Origin: Odontocerum albicorne
Lineage: Eukaryota > Arthropoda > Insecta > Trichoptera > Odontoceridae
Assembly: GCA_949825065.1 (NCBI GenBank)
Contig: OX463856.1
Location: forward strand, 13,887,238-13,951,237
DNA length: 64,000 nucleotides
Direction of reading: 5' to 3'
Shown: positions 29,700-41,589 of the stretch, piece after piece
How positions within the stretch are numbered: position 1 is the first letter of the stretch
How the letters are laid out: each line of letters begins with the position of its first letter
The notes under the pieces: generated by a model
The model's database searches: none
Seen by the model: the letters and a program-made list of their open reading frames with translations, nothing else
What the model was told of the DNA's origin: nothing
Position numbers and translations under genes: made by a program

Positions 29700-30660
29700 T
29701 TTTTTCTTTTCAAAATTTGATGCATATACCTACAAATACAAAATATAAGACGGAAAAAAAATCAATGAACAGTATAATAAAAAAATTGTTACTCATTCAA
29801 GGGGATATTATAAGACATAAGGTATTACAAAAGAACTTTAGATAAAATAGAAAACCAGCCTCCCAATTACGACATCAGATTGAGGAAATGCTGAAGTTAA
29901 TAACATATTCCTTTCATATTTAAATAATTTAATTAAAAGGTTTTCTTTTACATCTAAATACACTTTATATTGTAAGTGAATTTATTGTGGCCGATGCATA
30001 TGATGGGGACATAATGGAATTTACCTTTTCATCACAGTTTTACAAAGAAACTCTTTATTAATGTATAACCAAAGGTTTATGAAGCATAAAATTAAATTTC
30101 GCCACGTAATTAAGGAAGTTGTATGAATTTATATAATAATCATCTATACAAATAGCGTATAATTAAAGCCCTGTAACGTGAATGAAAGTTCAAATAGCTT
30201 GATTGGTTGTTTAATATTATAACCTTGTTATTAATATGAGTGTTGGATGATATAACTCTATTTGAAACGCAGATATTAAGATGACATTATGTTTCATTTT
30301 GCGTTTGAGGAAAAATTCTCTTGTAGCAAGATCAGTTTTCTTTTAAGTTCCTTACATAATCTCTTGAAGCTGATTAAGGTTATCTTGACCACTTGAAGCA
30401 GCAGCTTTGAACAAATTTACAGTACCACAATGATATCACTCGAGGAAGCTCTTCAACTAAGAGATATGTCTTTTCCCGCACTCTGGCAGTTCTTGGTTTC
30501 GAAATGTGGTGTTGAAGGTGGATGCTCCGTATCATATGGACCACAATAAAGTCTTTATCATCTAAAAATTGAAATAATTGTAAACAACCACAAAAAAATT
30601 AACAGCATGCAGAAAAAAAAACTTAACGTACTTTAGGCATATTAGTAGAAAAAAATATAT
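29700..30660. other. AT-rich stretch, nothing recognised
   Basis: No gene or element recognised. Confidence 0.5.
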
Positions 30661-30662
30661 AA

Positions 30663-30890
30663 GTCAGGAGAAACCTATAACTGCGGAGACAGTTGAGTGT
30701 GGGCAAGCTAGAGGAAGGTGTCTTATGAGATGGACGAATCACATTCAATAATTAATAGGCTCCTTTTTAAGCGCTGTATTCAGCATGATCCAGAACCAGG
30801 AGGGATGCAGACAGGTGGTGCGCTGAGTTGGAGATATAACGGACGTCACAACGCTCAGCATTGAGCACGCGATGAAAAAGAATTTATCAT
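30663..30890 (+). pseudogene. LINE C-terminal fragment
   Basis: One frame with two stops reads 'TVECGQARGRCLMRWTNHI', then 'LIGSFL', 'GCRQVVR' and 'DVTTLSIEHAMKKN'. The 'GR--MRW---I' and 'W/C R--VR' pattern is common at the C-terminus of RTE/R1-like insect retrotransposons. Confidence 0.6.
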
Positions 30891-31194
30891 GAAATTCTTA
30901 GCATTATTCCAGAGCACCACATCTTAAAAGCTTGTAGTTTTTTTAATGGTGGTCTGAGTAAAAATAAGCATACTTCAAAATCATAGAGAAGTACCGAGAA
31001 TACGTTATAACGCAAAATTCGCATACGTCAATCGAAATTTAAATCCTTTTTGCAGCTGTTTTGTGTTATCTCTACTCTTACTTTGGTCTCTTGAGACATG
31101 TCCCATTGATCATTCAGCCAGCATCCTAGATATTTACATATATTGTTGATCCCTTACAACAATTTCATTATTTATGTCAAGAGACATGCCATTG

Positions 31195-31420
31195 TGATGG
31201 TATGTTTATTTTACTTATGTTACAATCATAAATAGCGAGATCAAATACATAAGGTAAATCGTTGGATATTCTTCAGTATTCACTCCCTTAAGATGTTGCA
31301 GAATTATTTACCGTCTGAAACTTTAATTTTATTTGTAGTCTCTGTTGTTTTCGATTCTTGACTATGCAGACGTACGTATACATGTTATTGAATAACAAAT
31401 TGACAAACTTCAATGAAAGT
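31195..31420 (+). pseudogene. LINE family A, degraded fragment
   Basis: GCGAGATCAAATACATAAGG, 'TCACTCCCTTAAGATGTTGC' and 'TTCTTGACTATGCAGACGTA' align with 25285-25425 of copy 1 and with 49380-49520 reversed. Only this short segment survives. Confidence 0.65.
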
Positions 31421-32845
31421 AAAATGTATGTTGGCTATATACGAGTACATTGTATTACATTTTTTTAACATAATACGTTAAAGGATACCAAATGAATTAA
31501 TCATCTGCAAGATGTCTTTTTTGACAGAAGTACACAAAATAATGCTTATACTCGTATGATTATATTGAATACAAAGATATCTTTGTTTTGGAAAACTAGA
31601 AGTTTTAAGTACACATGTAAGTAATTTTAGAAACTTGTTTAAACTTCTCCAATGGCATTATTCCATATATACTTGTACTTTGCAGTAAGAATCTCAACAT
31701 TTCTGATAAGAATTCGATATTACTGTTTACGTACCCCAATAAAGTAATTTCAAGGTTTTCTCGTCTTGAAACTATACGCTTAATCCGATGTTTTCAAACT
31801 TTTTCGTTTCATGGTGTTTTTTTTCACGGAACCCTAAAAAATCATCAGATAAGTTACTTGTTTCTCAAATTTTAGAATTAAACCAGATACAGTTATCCTT
31901 AATTCCTGTTCCACATTGAGTTGTGAACGAAATTTAGTTTTAATTAAAGCTACTGTCGAAAACCCAGCTATGCAAAGATAAATCGTCACAAATAAAATCA
32001 GGACTCACCAAGGTTTAGCACTCAGAGAATGATATTCTTCCTTCACTTATATTCAAAGCTCAACAAGTTTCATATCGACTAAATTAGAGCTTAATCAAAC
32101 TCTTATGATGTGTGTTGCTGAGGTTAAATCAGATAGATATTGAACCCTGAATGGAATTAAAATTATGTGAGTTTCTCTATATTTTTCTTCTCCTTAATAT
32201 AGATCTTGGATTTTTTATGTTGCGAAAACCGTTCATGCGAAGCATAGCACTGGCTATCTCTCTAAATTTTAGACAGCCTTCCTGGTATTTGATATCCTGC
32301 TGGAAATTTATATGTTTCTACGAGTATGTATGAAATTCTATAACTGCCCCTCCTATCGACATGATCACTCCAGCACCGTCTGACTTTGATTATCTGTATT
32401 GCAAGTATGGTTGTTACCCCAAATCTTAGTTTGAGATAGCCTGGGATTATTAAATTTTTGAACATCCCGCGGCATCCCACAGAGCCGAACGCTCACTTGA
32501 AAAACCTCTGACTTATTCGATTTATAAAACCGATAATATACTTGTTAATGTGTTTAGTTTGTTTAATATTTCAGCTTCACTTGAACCAAAACATTTAAGG
32601 TCTTAAACATAAACACAATTGTCTTAAGAAATTGCAAAACTTTTATCCAAATACACTTAAAACAAAACAAAATAATCTAAGTTTATGAATACGTAAGCTA
32701 ATCTAAATAATGAATCAATAGGCTGGTAGTTCATATTTAACATCGAGACATGCTACAGATTCACACTTTAAACTTTTATATCCACTGTCTTCAACGTACA
32801 TAAACTCTTATATCGTAAAACATGCTTTTTATTTCTCACCCTTCT
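31421..32845. other. AT-rich stretch, nothing recognised
   Basis: No gene or element recognised. Short open frames around 32150-32480 lack features. Confidence 0.5.
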
Positions 32846-32848
32846 TAC

Positions 32849-33002
32849 CCTCAGAGATCCTCAGTGGCCTACTGGGTAAGACACCTGCCTCCAATCCGGA
32901 GTTTCCCGTTGCTATCCACTTTTCAAACGGGAATCATTTTGACTTTCACTTCAGACGTATTTGACCTCTTTTCGATTGGTTGTCAGAAATTGCCACGTGG
33001 GT
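32849..33002 (+). mobile_element. tRNA-derived SINE with LINE-A tail
   Basis: Head TCAGTGGCCTACTGGGTAAG and CCTGCCTCCAATCCGGAG; body with 'TTTTGACTTTCACTTC'; tail 'GATTGGTTGTCAGAAATTGC' plus CACGTGG, which corresponds to the GGTTGGTTGGAAGAGATTGC tail of LINE family A. Box B is damaged. Confidence 0.65.
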
Positions 33003-33204
33003 GAAATTTGCCAAATTTAAGTGTACATAATGAATATATTTTCGGCATTTCGTCAACTATCTCTTTCCCTAATTTCCACGGTCTTCCACTTCCTTATATT
33101 GTATAGAATTTTCAATATACATACACTACTAGAACCTGAAAGGTTTACTGCAATATGGCAATCTCATCCAATCAACTTGATTTTTTTTTTCAAAGACGTT
33201 AAGG

Positions 33205-33275
33205 TACAACCATGCAAAAATTGAACCCACAACCCAGACATATGTCTTACAAACTAGACAAAGGAGTTCACCAGA
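33205..33275 (-). mobile_element. tRNA-derived SINE head, decayed
   Basis: TTGAACCCACAACCCAGACA, ATATGTCTTACAAACTAGAC and AAAGGAGTTC fit the reversed head of the family. Confidence 0.45.
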
Positions 33276-33536
33276 ATTATAATATCTAATTATTGACGCC
33301 TGTGCATGTATGGTATTGATTTATTGTATGCATGCTGTTGCACTTTTGACAGATTTAACCCAAAATTCCTATAGCAAGGAGATTAAACTTCATTTAATTT
33401 TACTGCAGCCTTTGGCAGTTTTATTCTTCGCTAAACTTTGAGTTAATTTACTATGATAATCATAAGCAACGTTTAAACTACAGAAAAACATACATTTTGA
33501 TGTACTCGTTTAATCGACTAAGAGTAAATTAACTCG

Positions 33537-33594
33537 AACCTGGGGCGCACGCATACGTTGCGTGAAGGCTAATCGTTAGACTACAGCCCCCGAA
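33537..33594 (-). mobile_element. tRNA-like sequence (SINE head)
   Basis: Reversed: GGGGGCTGTAGTCTAACGAT, TAGCCTTCACGCAACG, and a box-B like CCCCAGGTTCGAGT. Acceptor pairing with the other end is incomplete, so I do not call it a tRNA gene. Confidence 0.5.
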
Positions 33595-33942
33595 AAATTA
33601 TTCGTTAGTTAAATTTTTATATAGAGCCGTTTAAAGGGCAAGTTTACCTCAAAAATACTTTAACTTGTGAATCGCAACAACAATTACTGAAGACTTATCT
33701 TATTATAAATTGAAATAGTCAAACTCCTAGTTATGATTTGCGAATTAAAAAAAAAGCTATTAATTTATTTAGTCATTTATTTCCCGTAAAATATTATAAT
33801 ATACATTTCCACAAAGTTAATGCACGAACCTTTAAGAAAAAAAACAAAACATGTCAAAGTAAGACAGATAAAATCAAGAAAATTGAAAATAATATACATA
33901 ATATTTTTTTGTCCTTAAATAAACACTAAAAACTCAATACAA

Positions 33943-34545
33943 ATAGACGCCAAATTCACACATTGTCACTATTGTATTATATCCTTAACTGTCCCGCCAC
34001 CCCTTCTTATCTCGCTGAAAATTTTCAGCGTCTTTCCAATCATGGATTAGCGCTAAGCTCAAACAGAGAATGTCTATTGGTATTTCCAGTTCACTGCTTC
34101 TCTTTTTTTCCGTCGTCCTTTACTGTCCATGCAGTGAGACTCTGGAATCAGTTACAAACCAATATAAGACTCCCTCCGTCCTTGGCATGCTTTAAGAAGC
34201 CACTGAAAAAACTCTTAATTTCTAGTCAGTAAAATAACGTGCTTCATTTCTGATTTTTCCTTTCCTCTTCAGCACCCCTTCCTTTTCTTTTGATTGATGA
34301 TATCTCACTTTATATGAAAAATAATTTTCGGATGATTGTTCGTCTTTGTGGGGTCCGTGGGCATTTGATATGCTCACGTATGTGTTTATGGATTTCGTGG
34401 GGATGGATAGTAATTTGAATGATTTATGCGACCACATAACTTGCTTCATTTACTTTTGTCTGGTTGGTTGGAAGAGATTGTCACCTGGCAATAAGCCCGC
34501 CAGATTATATTTGCAATAAACGTGTTAAATAAATAAATACAGTGC
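33943..34545 (+). pseudogene. LINE family A, copy 2 (C-terminus and tail)
   Basis: A continuous frame at 33963-34232 covers the last 89 residues: 'PATPSYLAENFQRLSNHGLA', 'FTVHAVRLWNQLQTNIRL' and 'CFKKPLKKLLISSQ', then the stop. The 3' UTR runs to GCAATAAGCCCGCCAGATTA and a TAAATAAATAAATA end. The 5' boundary lies about 33943. Confidence 0.85.
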
Positions 34546-34880
34546 TAGATTCGAATAACATGAAACATGGCACGTGAGAAAATCGTGTGAAATTTTAGTT
34601 AACATTTTTTTTTACCAATTTTTTCATGTCGAGAACCATAAGGAAATACTTGGTTACAATTCCATAAAATAAATTTAACACAAAGCTAAACATTTTATGT
34701 ACCAGCTAAGAGCTCTTTAGATTTTTCATACATTTTTTACCCTAAACCCATCTTATATTTCCTCAGGCAATCCTTGAGACCTCTTCGTATTCTTGTAAAC
34801 AAACATATACGAGTGTTTTTTTTGCCTTTTTGTCACACGAGTTAATGCTTTGGAATAAATTAAATGTCACAAGGTTTGTA
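34546..34880. other. AT-rich stretch, nothing recognised
   Basis: No gene or element recognised between the LINE A tail and the TTTCAAATAT region. Confidence 0.5.
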
Positions 34881-34884
34881 TGAC

Positions 34885-35535
34885 TTTATTTCAAATATAT
34901 TTCCTACGAATCTTTTGTTTCAAAAAAATTTTATGACTCTTTGATTTCAAATATGTTTTCGAAAAAAATATTTTTAGGTTTAGCAATTTTATTACATAGA
35001 GATTTTTTTTATGTGATCCATATTCTTGTGTTATCTCACGCACGTTAATGCTTAGGAATAAAGTATAGTATGTGTTTCAAGTTTACTATGACTCTTCTTT
35101 CAAATATTTTTGTATAAATTTAAGGTTACAATGAATCTTCTTACAAATATATCTATGACCTGAATTAATTGTCTGACCTAAATACTAAATATTAATTTCT
35201 ATCTTTGTCGGAACTCATACCCTTCGAACCTAAAAGTAAGGTAATGAAACAACGTAACTTCTTTATTTAAGGCAGCTACCAAATATTTGTGCGAAATTTA
35301 GCTTCATATTCTAACTTCTTAAAAACAGTTCAGATTTATTATTGTGTGTTAAGAGCATACATGTCTCAAGCCTATGATTTTTTTTTAAATATATTTTGAG
35401 TCTTTTATTTCAAATATATATTTATGTTTATTTTATTTTTAATACACTTTTGGATATTCACGATTTTTATTTCAAATATTTTTCCGAGAACTCTTTTATT
35501 TCAAATATATTTTCGATGCGTATTTTATTTGGAAT
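34885..35535. repeat. Interspersed TTTATTTCAAATATATTTTC motif
   Basis: About eight approximate copies near 34887, 34907, 34943, 35090, 35133, 35398, 35470 and 35497, often preceded by GACTCTT or AACTCTT. Spacing is irregular, so this may be an old, eroded minisatellite. Confidence 0.55.
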
Positions 35536-35941
35536 GTAGTTTTGAAAATAAAAAAATTATATTTGAGTGACCTCTTTATTTTACTATCAACATATATAGT
35601 ATTGTAATATTGCATTATGTTATATATTATCTAATGCATCATATAGTGACCTAAATTGAAGAGGCTTCCGGAAGCCAAATTGATTAATACGACTGACTGG
35701 TGGAATCAAATTCGGTCTTTGCTGATGCACCAAATTACATGCTTGGATATACTCGTATGTAATTACAATCATTGCACCGGATGCCTATTGAATTTTTAAC
35801 CTAGTTTAAAAATCAAGAGATATTCTGTAAAAAGTAAGTGCTGAGGTCCATGTTTATTCTACAAACACTTTCTGAGAATTGATGAGAGCATTGTATTCTC
35901 AAAACTGATTTTCTGCTTAAGGAGTATATACTTGAAAAATG

Positions 35942-36085
35942 AACGACGACCTCCGTAGCCTATTCGGTAAGACGACTGTCTCCTTACCCGATATTCATGT
36001 TGGTAACCCATTTTATAAAAAAAAGATTTTAGCTTGGTTACCTCTTAAGGGCTCTAACATATATCTGGTTAGTTGGAAAAAAATA
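35942..36085 (+). mobile_element. tRNA-derived SINE
   Basis: Head GACGACCTCCGTAGCCTATT, CGGTAAGACGACTGTCTCC; damaged box B; body with 'TTTTAGCTTGGTTACCTCTTAA'-like order and a tail reading CTGGTTAGTTGGAA. Matches the full copy at 54285. Confidence 0.65.
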
Positions 36086-36253
36086 CAACATGGATATTAA
36101 GTTTTATAGTATACAACGAAAGTGTAATAAAATATAATAAACAACTTTCACTGTTGCACAAAGAAATAGAAAAAAATAACACGTTTTACTACACATAAGT
36201 TATATATTGTATTGTTAACAGTTACGTCGTACCCAATGAAAGTAGGTGGACAT

Positions 36254-36345
36254 AGAGGAGCATGGTCATGCGGTAACGCACTGGACTTCCGTGCGGAAGG
36301 TCGTCAGTTCGACACTTCGATCCCGCACTGTGCTACTCCCCTTAA
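36254..36345 (+). mobile_element. tRNA-like SINE head of a different family
   Basis: GGAGCATGGTCATGCGGTAA, CGCACTGGACTTCCGTGCGG, then GGTCGTCAGTTCGACACTTC and GATCCCGCACTGTGCTACTCC. Box A and box B are both recognisable with an insertion near box B. The sequence differs clearly from the main SINE family. Confidence 0.6.
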
Positions 36346-36484
36346 ATGACACAGGCATTTTTCCGCTTAATATTCGGAGATATAATGAAACTTATGACTT
36401 TGGTCATATCTATTATTTAAAAAAAAACTTCTTTGTGACAATCTTTTACAACCAACCAAAAGATGTTAAACAAAACTTATACAT

Positions 36485-36700
36485 AAATACAATCACGCCA
36501 TTTCCCTGTTGCGGAAGGCAGAGAGAACAGAACACAAGAATTTCCTTTCTCGAGACACATCCTTAGCATCTTATACATACATACACTTTCTCGTGCAATT
36601 TTTTTCCATCTTACATTATTTAATAAAAAAATCTTTGTTATTCTACATTTGTCCCGCGACACATGTTTCAAACTCCTATCTCGATACTCTCTTCAAGCGA
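36485..36700 (-). pseudogene. LINE family C, extreme C-terminus
   Basis: The minus strand reads 'DAKDVSRERKFLCSVLSAF' and 'NREMA', the terminal '(E)AK-VC-DR--W-SVL-AYP' motif of family C. The CATCACGCC-like flank ATCACGCCATTTCCCTGTTG is present. Confidence 0.55.
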
Positions 36701-37023
36701 AATGTTCCCGGTTTGTTACGAGAACAATGCTTGAATCAGACACGAGTCATGTTACACCGAAAGTGGGTGTGATGTTTAGATTTGTTTTGCTTTCTTTGGT
36801 TAAAAAATATTATTTTCTTTCTTTCTTATGTTTCTAAATTCATTTCTTTATATAACGTTTTTGATGTATGTACGCGTTATTAAATTTATATTTTTTCTCT
36901 ACAATATGAACTACATATTCTGAAATATTGTATTAGAAAAACATGGCTTTTTATTATTTATAAAACGAAAATATTTATTGTTAAATTAAACAAATTCATC
37001 AAATATTAAAAATTAGTAAAATA

Positions 37024-37257
37024 AATTGAGTAAAGAACACTAAAAATTGAGTAAAGAACACTAAAAATTGTGTATAGAACACTAAAAATTGAGTATAGAA
37101 CACTAAAAATTGAGTAATAAACACTAAAAATTGAGTATAGAACACTAAACATTGAGTATGGAACACTAAAAGTTGAGTATAGAACACAAAAAAATTGAGT
37201 ATATAACACTAAAAATTGAGTAAAGAACACTAAAAATTGAGTATAGAACACTAAAAC
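37024..37257. repeat. 21-bp minisatellite, 11 units
   Basis: Unit GAGTATAGAACACTAAAAATT with single-base variants. Because 21 is a multiple of three, the minus strand has long open frames repeating FYTQFLV and VLYSIFS. These are artefacts of the repeat. Confidence 0.95.
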
Positions 37258-37259
37258 TA

Positions 37260-38098
37260 TTTAAATTTAAAAAAACATAACATTTTTTGTTATAAATTAC
37301 GCTTGACTTATATTAATATGAAATAAACTTCTATGAAATAAATATGTTTCATAAAGTATTTCCTTCTTTGAAATTTAAAAATGTTAACAATTAGCTCACA
37401 ATATATTCCTAAAGATCTCATTCCTGCCTTCCTACATATTGACTTAATAACAGAGTGTGAAATGACTGAGGCGGCTTTATTTAACGTCAAATAGAATCCT
37501 GAAATCCTTGATTAAAGAGACATTGGTTAATAGAGTGGTATAACAAAGCTATTCAGGATGTTTGATCAAATACGGGACAAAAGCACACCAGCATCTGTTA
37601 GATGGTTTGACAGGAGTCCAGCTGGTTTAGGTCAATTGGACAGCAAAGGTATAAAGGAGAATTCCAGAAACCACTTTGAGCTATCCTGTATGGCATTTAG
37701 AATCTCTGAAATCTTCAAAGTCAAGAAAGTATAAAGATATTGTAATTATAAGAAAATTGTATCAAAGTTTTGTAATTAAATGTATTGTAAAACTTAATAA
37801 CTTTTTACAATTACGTAATTTTCATTCAATTTAATATATACGATTACAAAAACATTTCCCTGTTGGAGAGATAATAGCTCCAAAAATTCACTCGCTCATC
37901 CACAAGTATATACGAGTATATTCTAAGCATAACATACATAAGTGGAGGAGGCTAAGACAACATTTTTAGTACAGTTTGATTTTCGACCCTGTGACAGCGA
38001 ATTTGATCCCCGTTGGAACCCACAGTCTTCAAAAAAATCCAGTGTGGTTTTCTCCTTTACATATATCTGGCTGGTTATCCGAGATATATTCGTACATT
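37260..38098. other. AT-rich stretch, nothing recognised
   Basis: No gene recognised. 37560-37720 is slightly more GC-rich but has no motif I recognise. Confidence 0.45.
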
Positions 38099-38165
38099 TA
38101 CCCCGTGGTCTAATTGGTAAGGCCTATGCCCTCTAGGTTTTGGGTTCGATTCTCGTTGGTACTTC
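38099..38165 (+). mobile_element. tRNA-derived SINE head
   Basis: ACCCCGTGGTCTAATTGGTA, AGGCCTATGCCCTCTAGG, TTTTGGGTTCGATTCTCGTTGG: intact box A and box B in tRNA spacing. Sequence ends of the tRNA do not pair fully, so SINE rather than tRNA gene. Confidence 0.65.
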
Positions 38166-38849
38166 ATTTACAAAAAAAAAAGATTTGTCAGGTTTTAATC
38201 TATTTAGTGAAATTTTAATTTTTAGAAGCATTAAATTAAAATACCTAAAATCGTTGGTTTGATCTAAAAAAGTTATAAATATTGATATAATTCAAATGGT
38301 GTCAGTAATACAATCAATTTACCGCATAACTTTTATAAGGAACACAGAGATAACATTAAACACCGGCTTCTAGGTTGGTTGACAGTCTTGCATTTCATGT
38401 CCTTCGAAGCTTTACCGAACCAGCTCAGAGGCGACACTTTAAATATTTCTAAAGGCACGTTTTAAGCTTGGTCTGATTCTCCAAGACTAAACAAAACTGA
38501 AAATGTTACCACAAAATCTGTACTTACAATACAAAGTGATTTAGTTTTCTCCCCAGCCTTTAAAATGTTGAATTTATCACCTTGTAATGTTCTTACCCTC
38601 GAATATTTTTCTATACTCGATTTCGGTGTTTACCAACAAGACAAAGGCCAGTTTTCCTGTTACTTTTTATATTATGTAAATAAGTATTGTTATTTGTGAT
38701 TTCTTTTAAATTATTCTATTCTGTGTAATATCTTTTTGCTCTTTCTTTTTTTGTTGTAAAGTTTTCTTATAACTTATGTTTTTTATACATTACAGAAGCC
38801 TTTTTTTTAATAATATTAATACCAGTTTTAAACAAAGTCATTTAACACA

Positions 38850-39475
38850 TTATTATTATTATATATATAAATATCGTCTGTAAATCTCAAATGGCTCAGG
38901 TATTTTCCATCAATCTCCAGGCCTTTATTATCCCATTCCAGTTTATTAAAGACGTATTCAAGTGTAGCTGTGAATAATTTTGGGGAAATAGTATCTCCTT
39001 GACGAATTCCCTTTTTAATTTGGAAGGTTTCCGAGGATTTGTGGAGATGTATTTTTGCTGTTGCATCCTTACATATGTTATTGAGCAACTGAATGTATGC
39101 TCTATCAATGCCTAGTGTATTTAGAGCTTGTAGTACGGCAACTTTCTTAACTGAGTCAAATGCCTTTTCGTAGTCCACAAAGCCTAGGTACAGAGGAAGT
39201 TTGTATTCTTCACATCGTTCTATTATTTCCCGTAGTACTTGAATATGATCCATGGTACTGAAACCCTTCCTGAATCCAGCTTGTTCTCGTGGTTGGTTCG
39301 TGTCAAAAGTACTCGAGATTCGGTTAGTTAAGATCTTGGTAAAACTTTTGTAAAGGGTAAGTAACATGGTGATCGGGCGGTAGTTCTTAAGATCCTCTTG
39401 ATCGCCTTTCTTATGGAGAAGTATTACTGTTGCCGATTTCCAATCTTCTAGAATGTCTTTTTTCTAGAAGGTAGG
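38850..39475 (-). pseudogene. RTE-clade reverse transcriptase fragment
   Basis: The minus strand is open from about 39475 to 38828. It reads 'LEDWKSATVILLHKKGD', 'LKNYRPITMLLTLYK', 'EQAGFRKGFSTMDHI', then palm motif A 'GFVDYEKAFDSV', motif B 'GIRQGDTISPKLF' and motif C 'LRFTDDIYIY'. Motif C is usually FADD in this clade; here Ala is Thr but both Asp remain. After it the frame runs into an ATT microsatellite. Neither the endonuclease nor the thumb region is present. The ATG at 39367 is internal to the domain, not a true start. Confidence 0.88.
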
Positions 39476-39479
39476 CTGT

Positions 39480-40584
39480 AATTTTTATAATCTTAATTCC
39501 AAATTTCAATTCCAAACGAAGTCTGTAATTTTTTTTAAATTATCCAATTTTTTCCTAAAATTATATTAATCGATTGTAGAAAAACCCAGAGCAACACTTT
39601 ACAACTTGATTATATACAACAACGTATATAATGACCACCTCGAAATGGCTTTCAGGCATCTTTATTAGTTTGCAAACTGTCCAATATTTTCATATAATGG
39701 GTCAGTCTAATTTGTATAAATTACTTAATGCGGTTCATAAAAATAGTCAAGTAATCAAATTAAGTGTAATAAATCTCTAAGATTTACTCAAAGTACAAGA
39801 TTAAATCGTCCATTTACAGAAAATATCTCAGGATAGTTTCAAATCAATGAAATTCCAGATTGATGGGATACTTTCAGAAATGGCCAGCGATTCGGCCAAG
39901 ACGTTTTCAAAAGATATTACCTCATTCCTTAGATGGGCTCCGAGACCCATCGTTATGAGAGATTGAGGACATGACTGAGTAAGAGTTTCTAGGTCTAATT
40001 TTATCCTATTTGTGGTGACAAATCATGGTTTAGATCTCTCAATCTCTTTCAATGACTTTCTTCATTAAGTCATAACTGACTTAAAAAGTCCCGTCATACA
40101 TTGATATTCTGTTGGAAAATGGCAAATTTCACATATAATATATATTAAGGTTGTAAATATAAATGAATGTTAAACGAAATTAAAACAAGATCTCAATGGC
40201 AAGGAGCACCCTTAGCGTAATGAATTATATTCTCAAGTTTTGGAAACTATTATTGAAATTACGCCTCAGAACCTTGAAATATTACGGCTTGTCTGTGTTC
40301 GTATGAGTATAAGGGTGCAAAGCATGAACTATTTTTAATTTATTCGTATGATATACGAGTACTTCAATATATCAGAATTGATGATTCGAATAAGTAGAAA
40401 AACTTGACCGAATGACAATATTGTCATCGGCTCCGTTCATTGAGCATTCGGGTATAAAACCACTTGAGTTGGTATAGCACATTTTAACAATACTACCCCT
40501 ACATGAAGAGCATAACACTAGTACACGCCTAAAGCTTAAGAGTATTTATACCAGCAGAACTGTTTCATTAAACCTTTTTTTTAA
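39480..40584. other. AT-rich stretch, nothing recognised
   Basis: No gene or element recognised. Confidence 0.5.
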
Positions 40585-40655
40585 GGAGTACCATTGGGAA
40601 TCGAAACCGAAACTGCCTGAGGAGAGTCAAGCGTATTGTGACGTATAACGTTACT
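40585..40655 (-). mobile_element. tRNA-derived SINE head, decayed
   Basis: CATTGGGAATCGAAACCGAA, ACTGCCTGAGGAGAGTCAAG and GCGTATTGTGAC fit the reversed head of the main SINE family. Confidence 0.4.
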
Positions 40656-40659
40656 CTTA

Positions 40660-41010
40660 TAGTGGATTTGATGAACATCATTGAAGTTTTACATGTGTGT
40701 GAAAACAAAACATCTTACAAATATTAAGAGTAGACCATTAAGGAAAACGGTGGCTGGGTAGTGAGAGGTTGTCTTGGCCGAGAATATCAAGAATCAGATA
40801 GGTCTTGTAATTGAAGGACTGCTACTACTGTCGAGACACTGGGACCTATTTAGAAGACTATAAATGCCGTATGTGGCTCCAGACGATAGATACTAAGACT
40901 TGGTAATTCAAGACTCGAATATTTGCACAGACACAAAATAAGATTAATTTTAATCGAAGAAACGCTAACAGCGTTTATAATATTAATAAGTCTGTTATTT
41001 TGGGTTTTGT
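40660..41010. other. Unassigned stretch
   Basis: No gene recognised. 40740-40860 is GC-richer without identifiable content. Confidence 0.4.
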
Positions 41011-41013
41011 GTA

Positions 41014-41152
41014 AGGGTATACAAGGTTTGGTAGTGTGTATGGGTACACAAGGTTTGGTAGTGTGTATAGGTACACAATACTTATTACTGTTTAAATACA
41101 CAAGGTTTAGTAGTGTGTAAAGGTAGGTACACAATATTTGATAGCATGTATA
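41014..41152. repeat. 27-bp minisatellite, 5 units
   Basis: Unit GGGTACACAAGGTTTGGTAG-TGTGTAT. The first two units are nearly identical; later ones degenerate. The plus-strand open frame 40923-41120 translates this repeat (GLVVCMGTQ) and is not a gene. Confidence 0.9.
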
Positions 41153-41216
41153 GGAAATCATTTTTCATCAGTGGGTGTAGGGATACCACGTCTGGGAGTG
41201 CATAAGTATATAAGGT

Positions 41217-41285
41217 TTAGTTTCACCTCATCATCAAGGGAGCACAAACAAAACAGTCTTGTTTGTACTCAACTGATGATTACTT
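41217..41285. mobile_element. Penelope-like tail pieces, inverted
   Basis: TTTCACCTCATCATCAAGGG and AGCACAAACAA are followed, after 7 bp, by TTGTTTGTACTCAACTGATGATTA, an imperfect inverted copy of the same block. Confidence 0.55.
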
Positions 41286-41289
41286 TTAA

Positions 41290-41580
41290 GTGCACGTATT
41301 TATATAGCATTTATTCGATTCTGTTTCCACTTCCACGTTTCACTCGTTCATATAAACGTTAGTACTAAAATACTGATGTATAATATCATCTTATCAGCAA
41401 ATTTGGATACTGTCCGATTCGTGTATATTTATTTTAATGCCTCATCGAATTTGTTTCCTATCACTATAAGCCGTTTTATGCCCCTCATTACACTCCCAAA
41501 ACGCCTCGTAGCGTTCTGTAAAATACACATAGTTCATTTTTGGAATTCTTTTAATTATTTCCTGCCGATATAGTCGAGTA
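41290..41580 (-). pseudogene. LINE family C fragment
   Basis: Minus-strand pieces resemble the 'VNEAFKYIYSNR' and following region of the copies at 540-1180 and 61440. Heavily decayed. Confidence 0.4.
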
Positions 41581-41589
41581 TCTATGGTC

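Noticed and set aside
37006..37251. Long minus-strand frames with FYTQFLV repeats
   Set aside because: Product of the 21-bp minisatellite, whose length is a multiple of three.
37024..37257. CRISPR array
   Set aside because: Contiguous minisatellite without spacers, in a eukaryotic sequence. The 78-bp satellite and other tandem arrays also have no unique spacers.
38099..38165. Functional tRNA gene
   Set aside because: Box A and box B are present but acceptor-stem pairing is incomplete and it matches the SINE family head. Same reasoning for 33537-33594 and 36254-36345.
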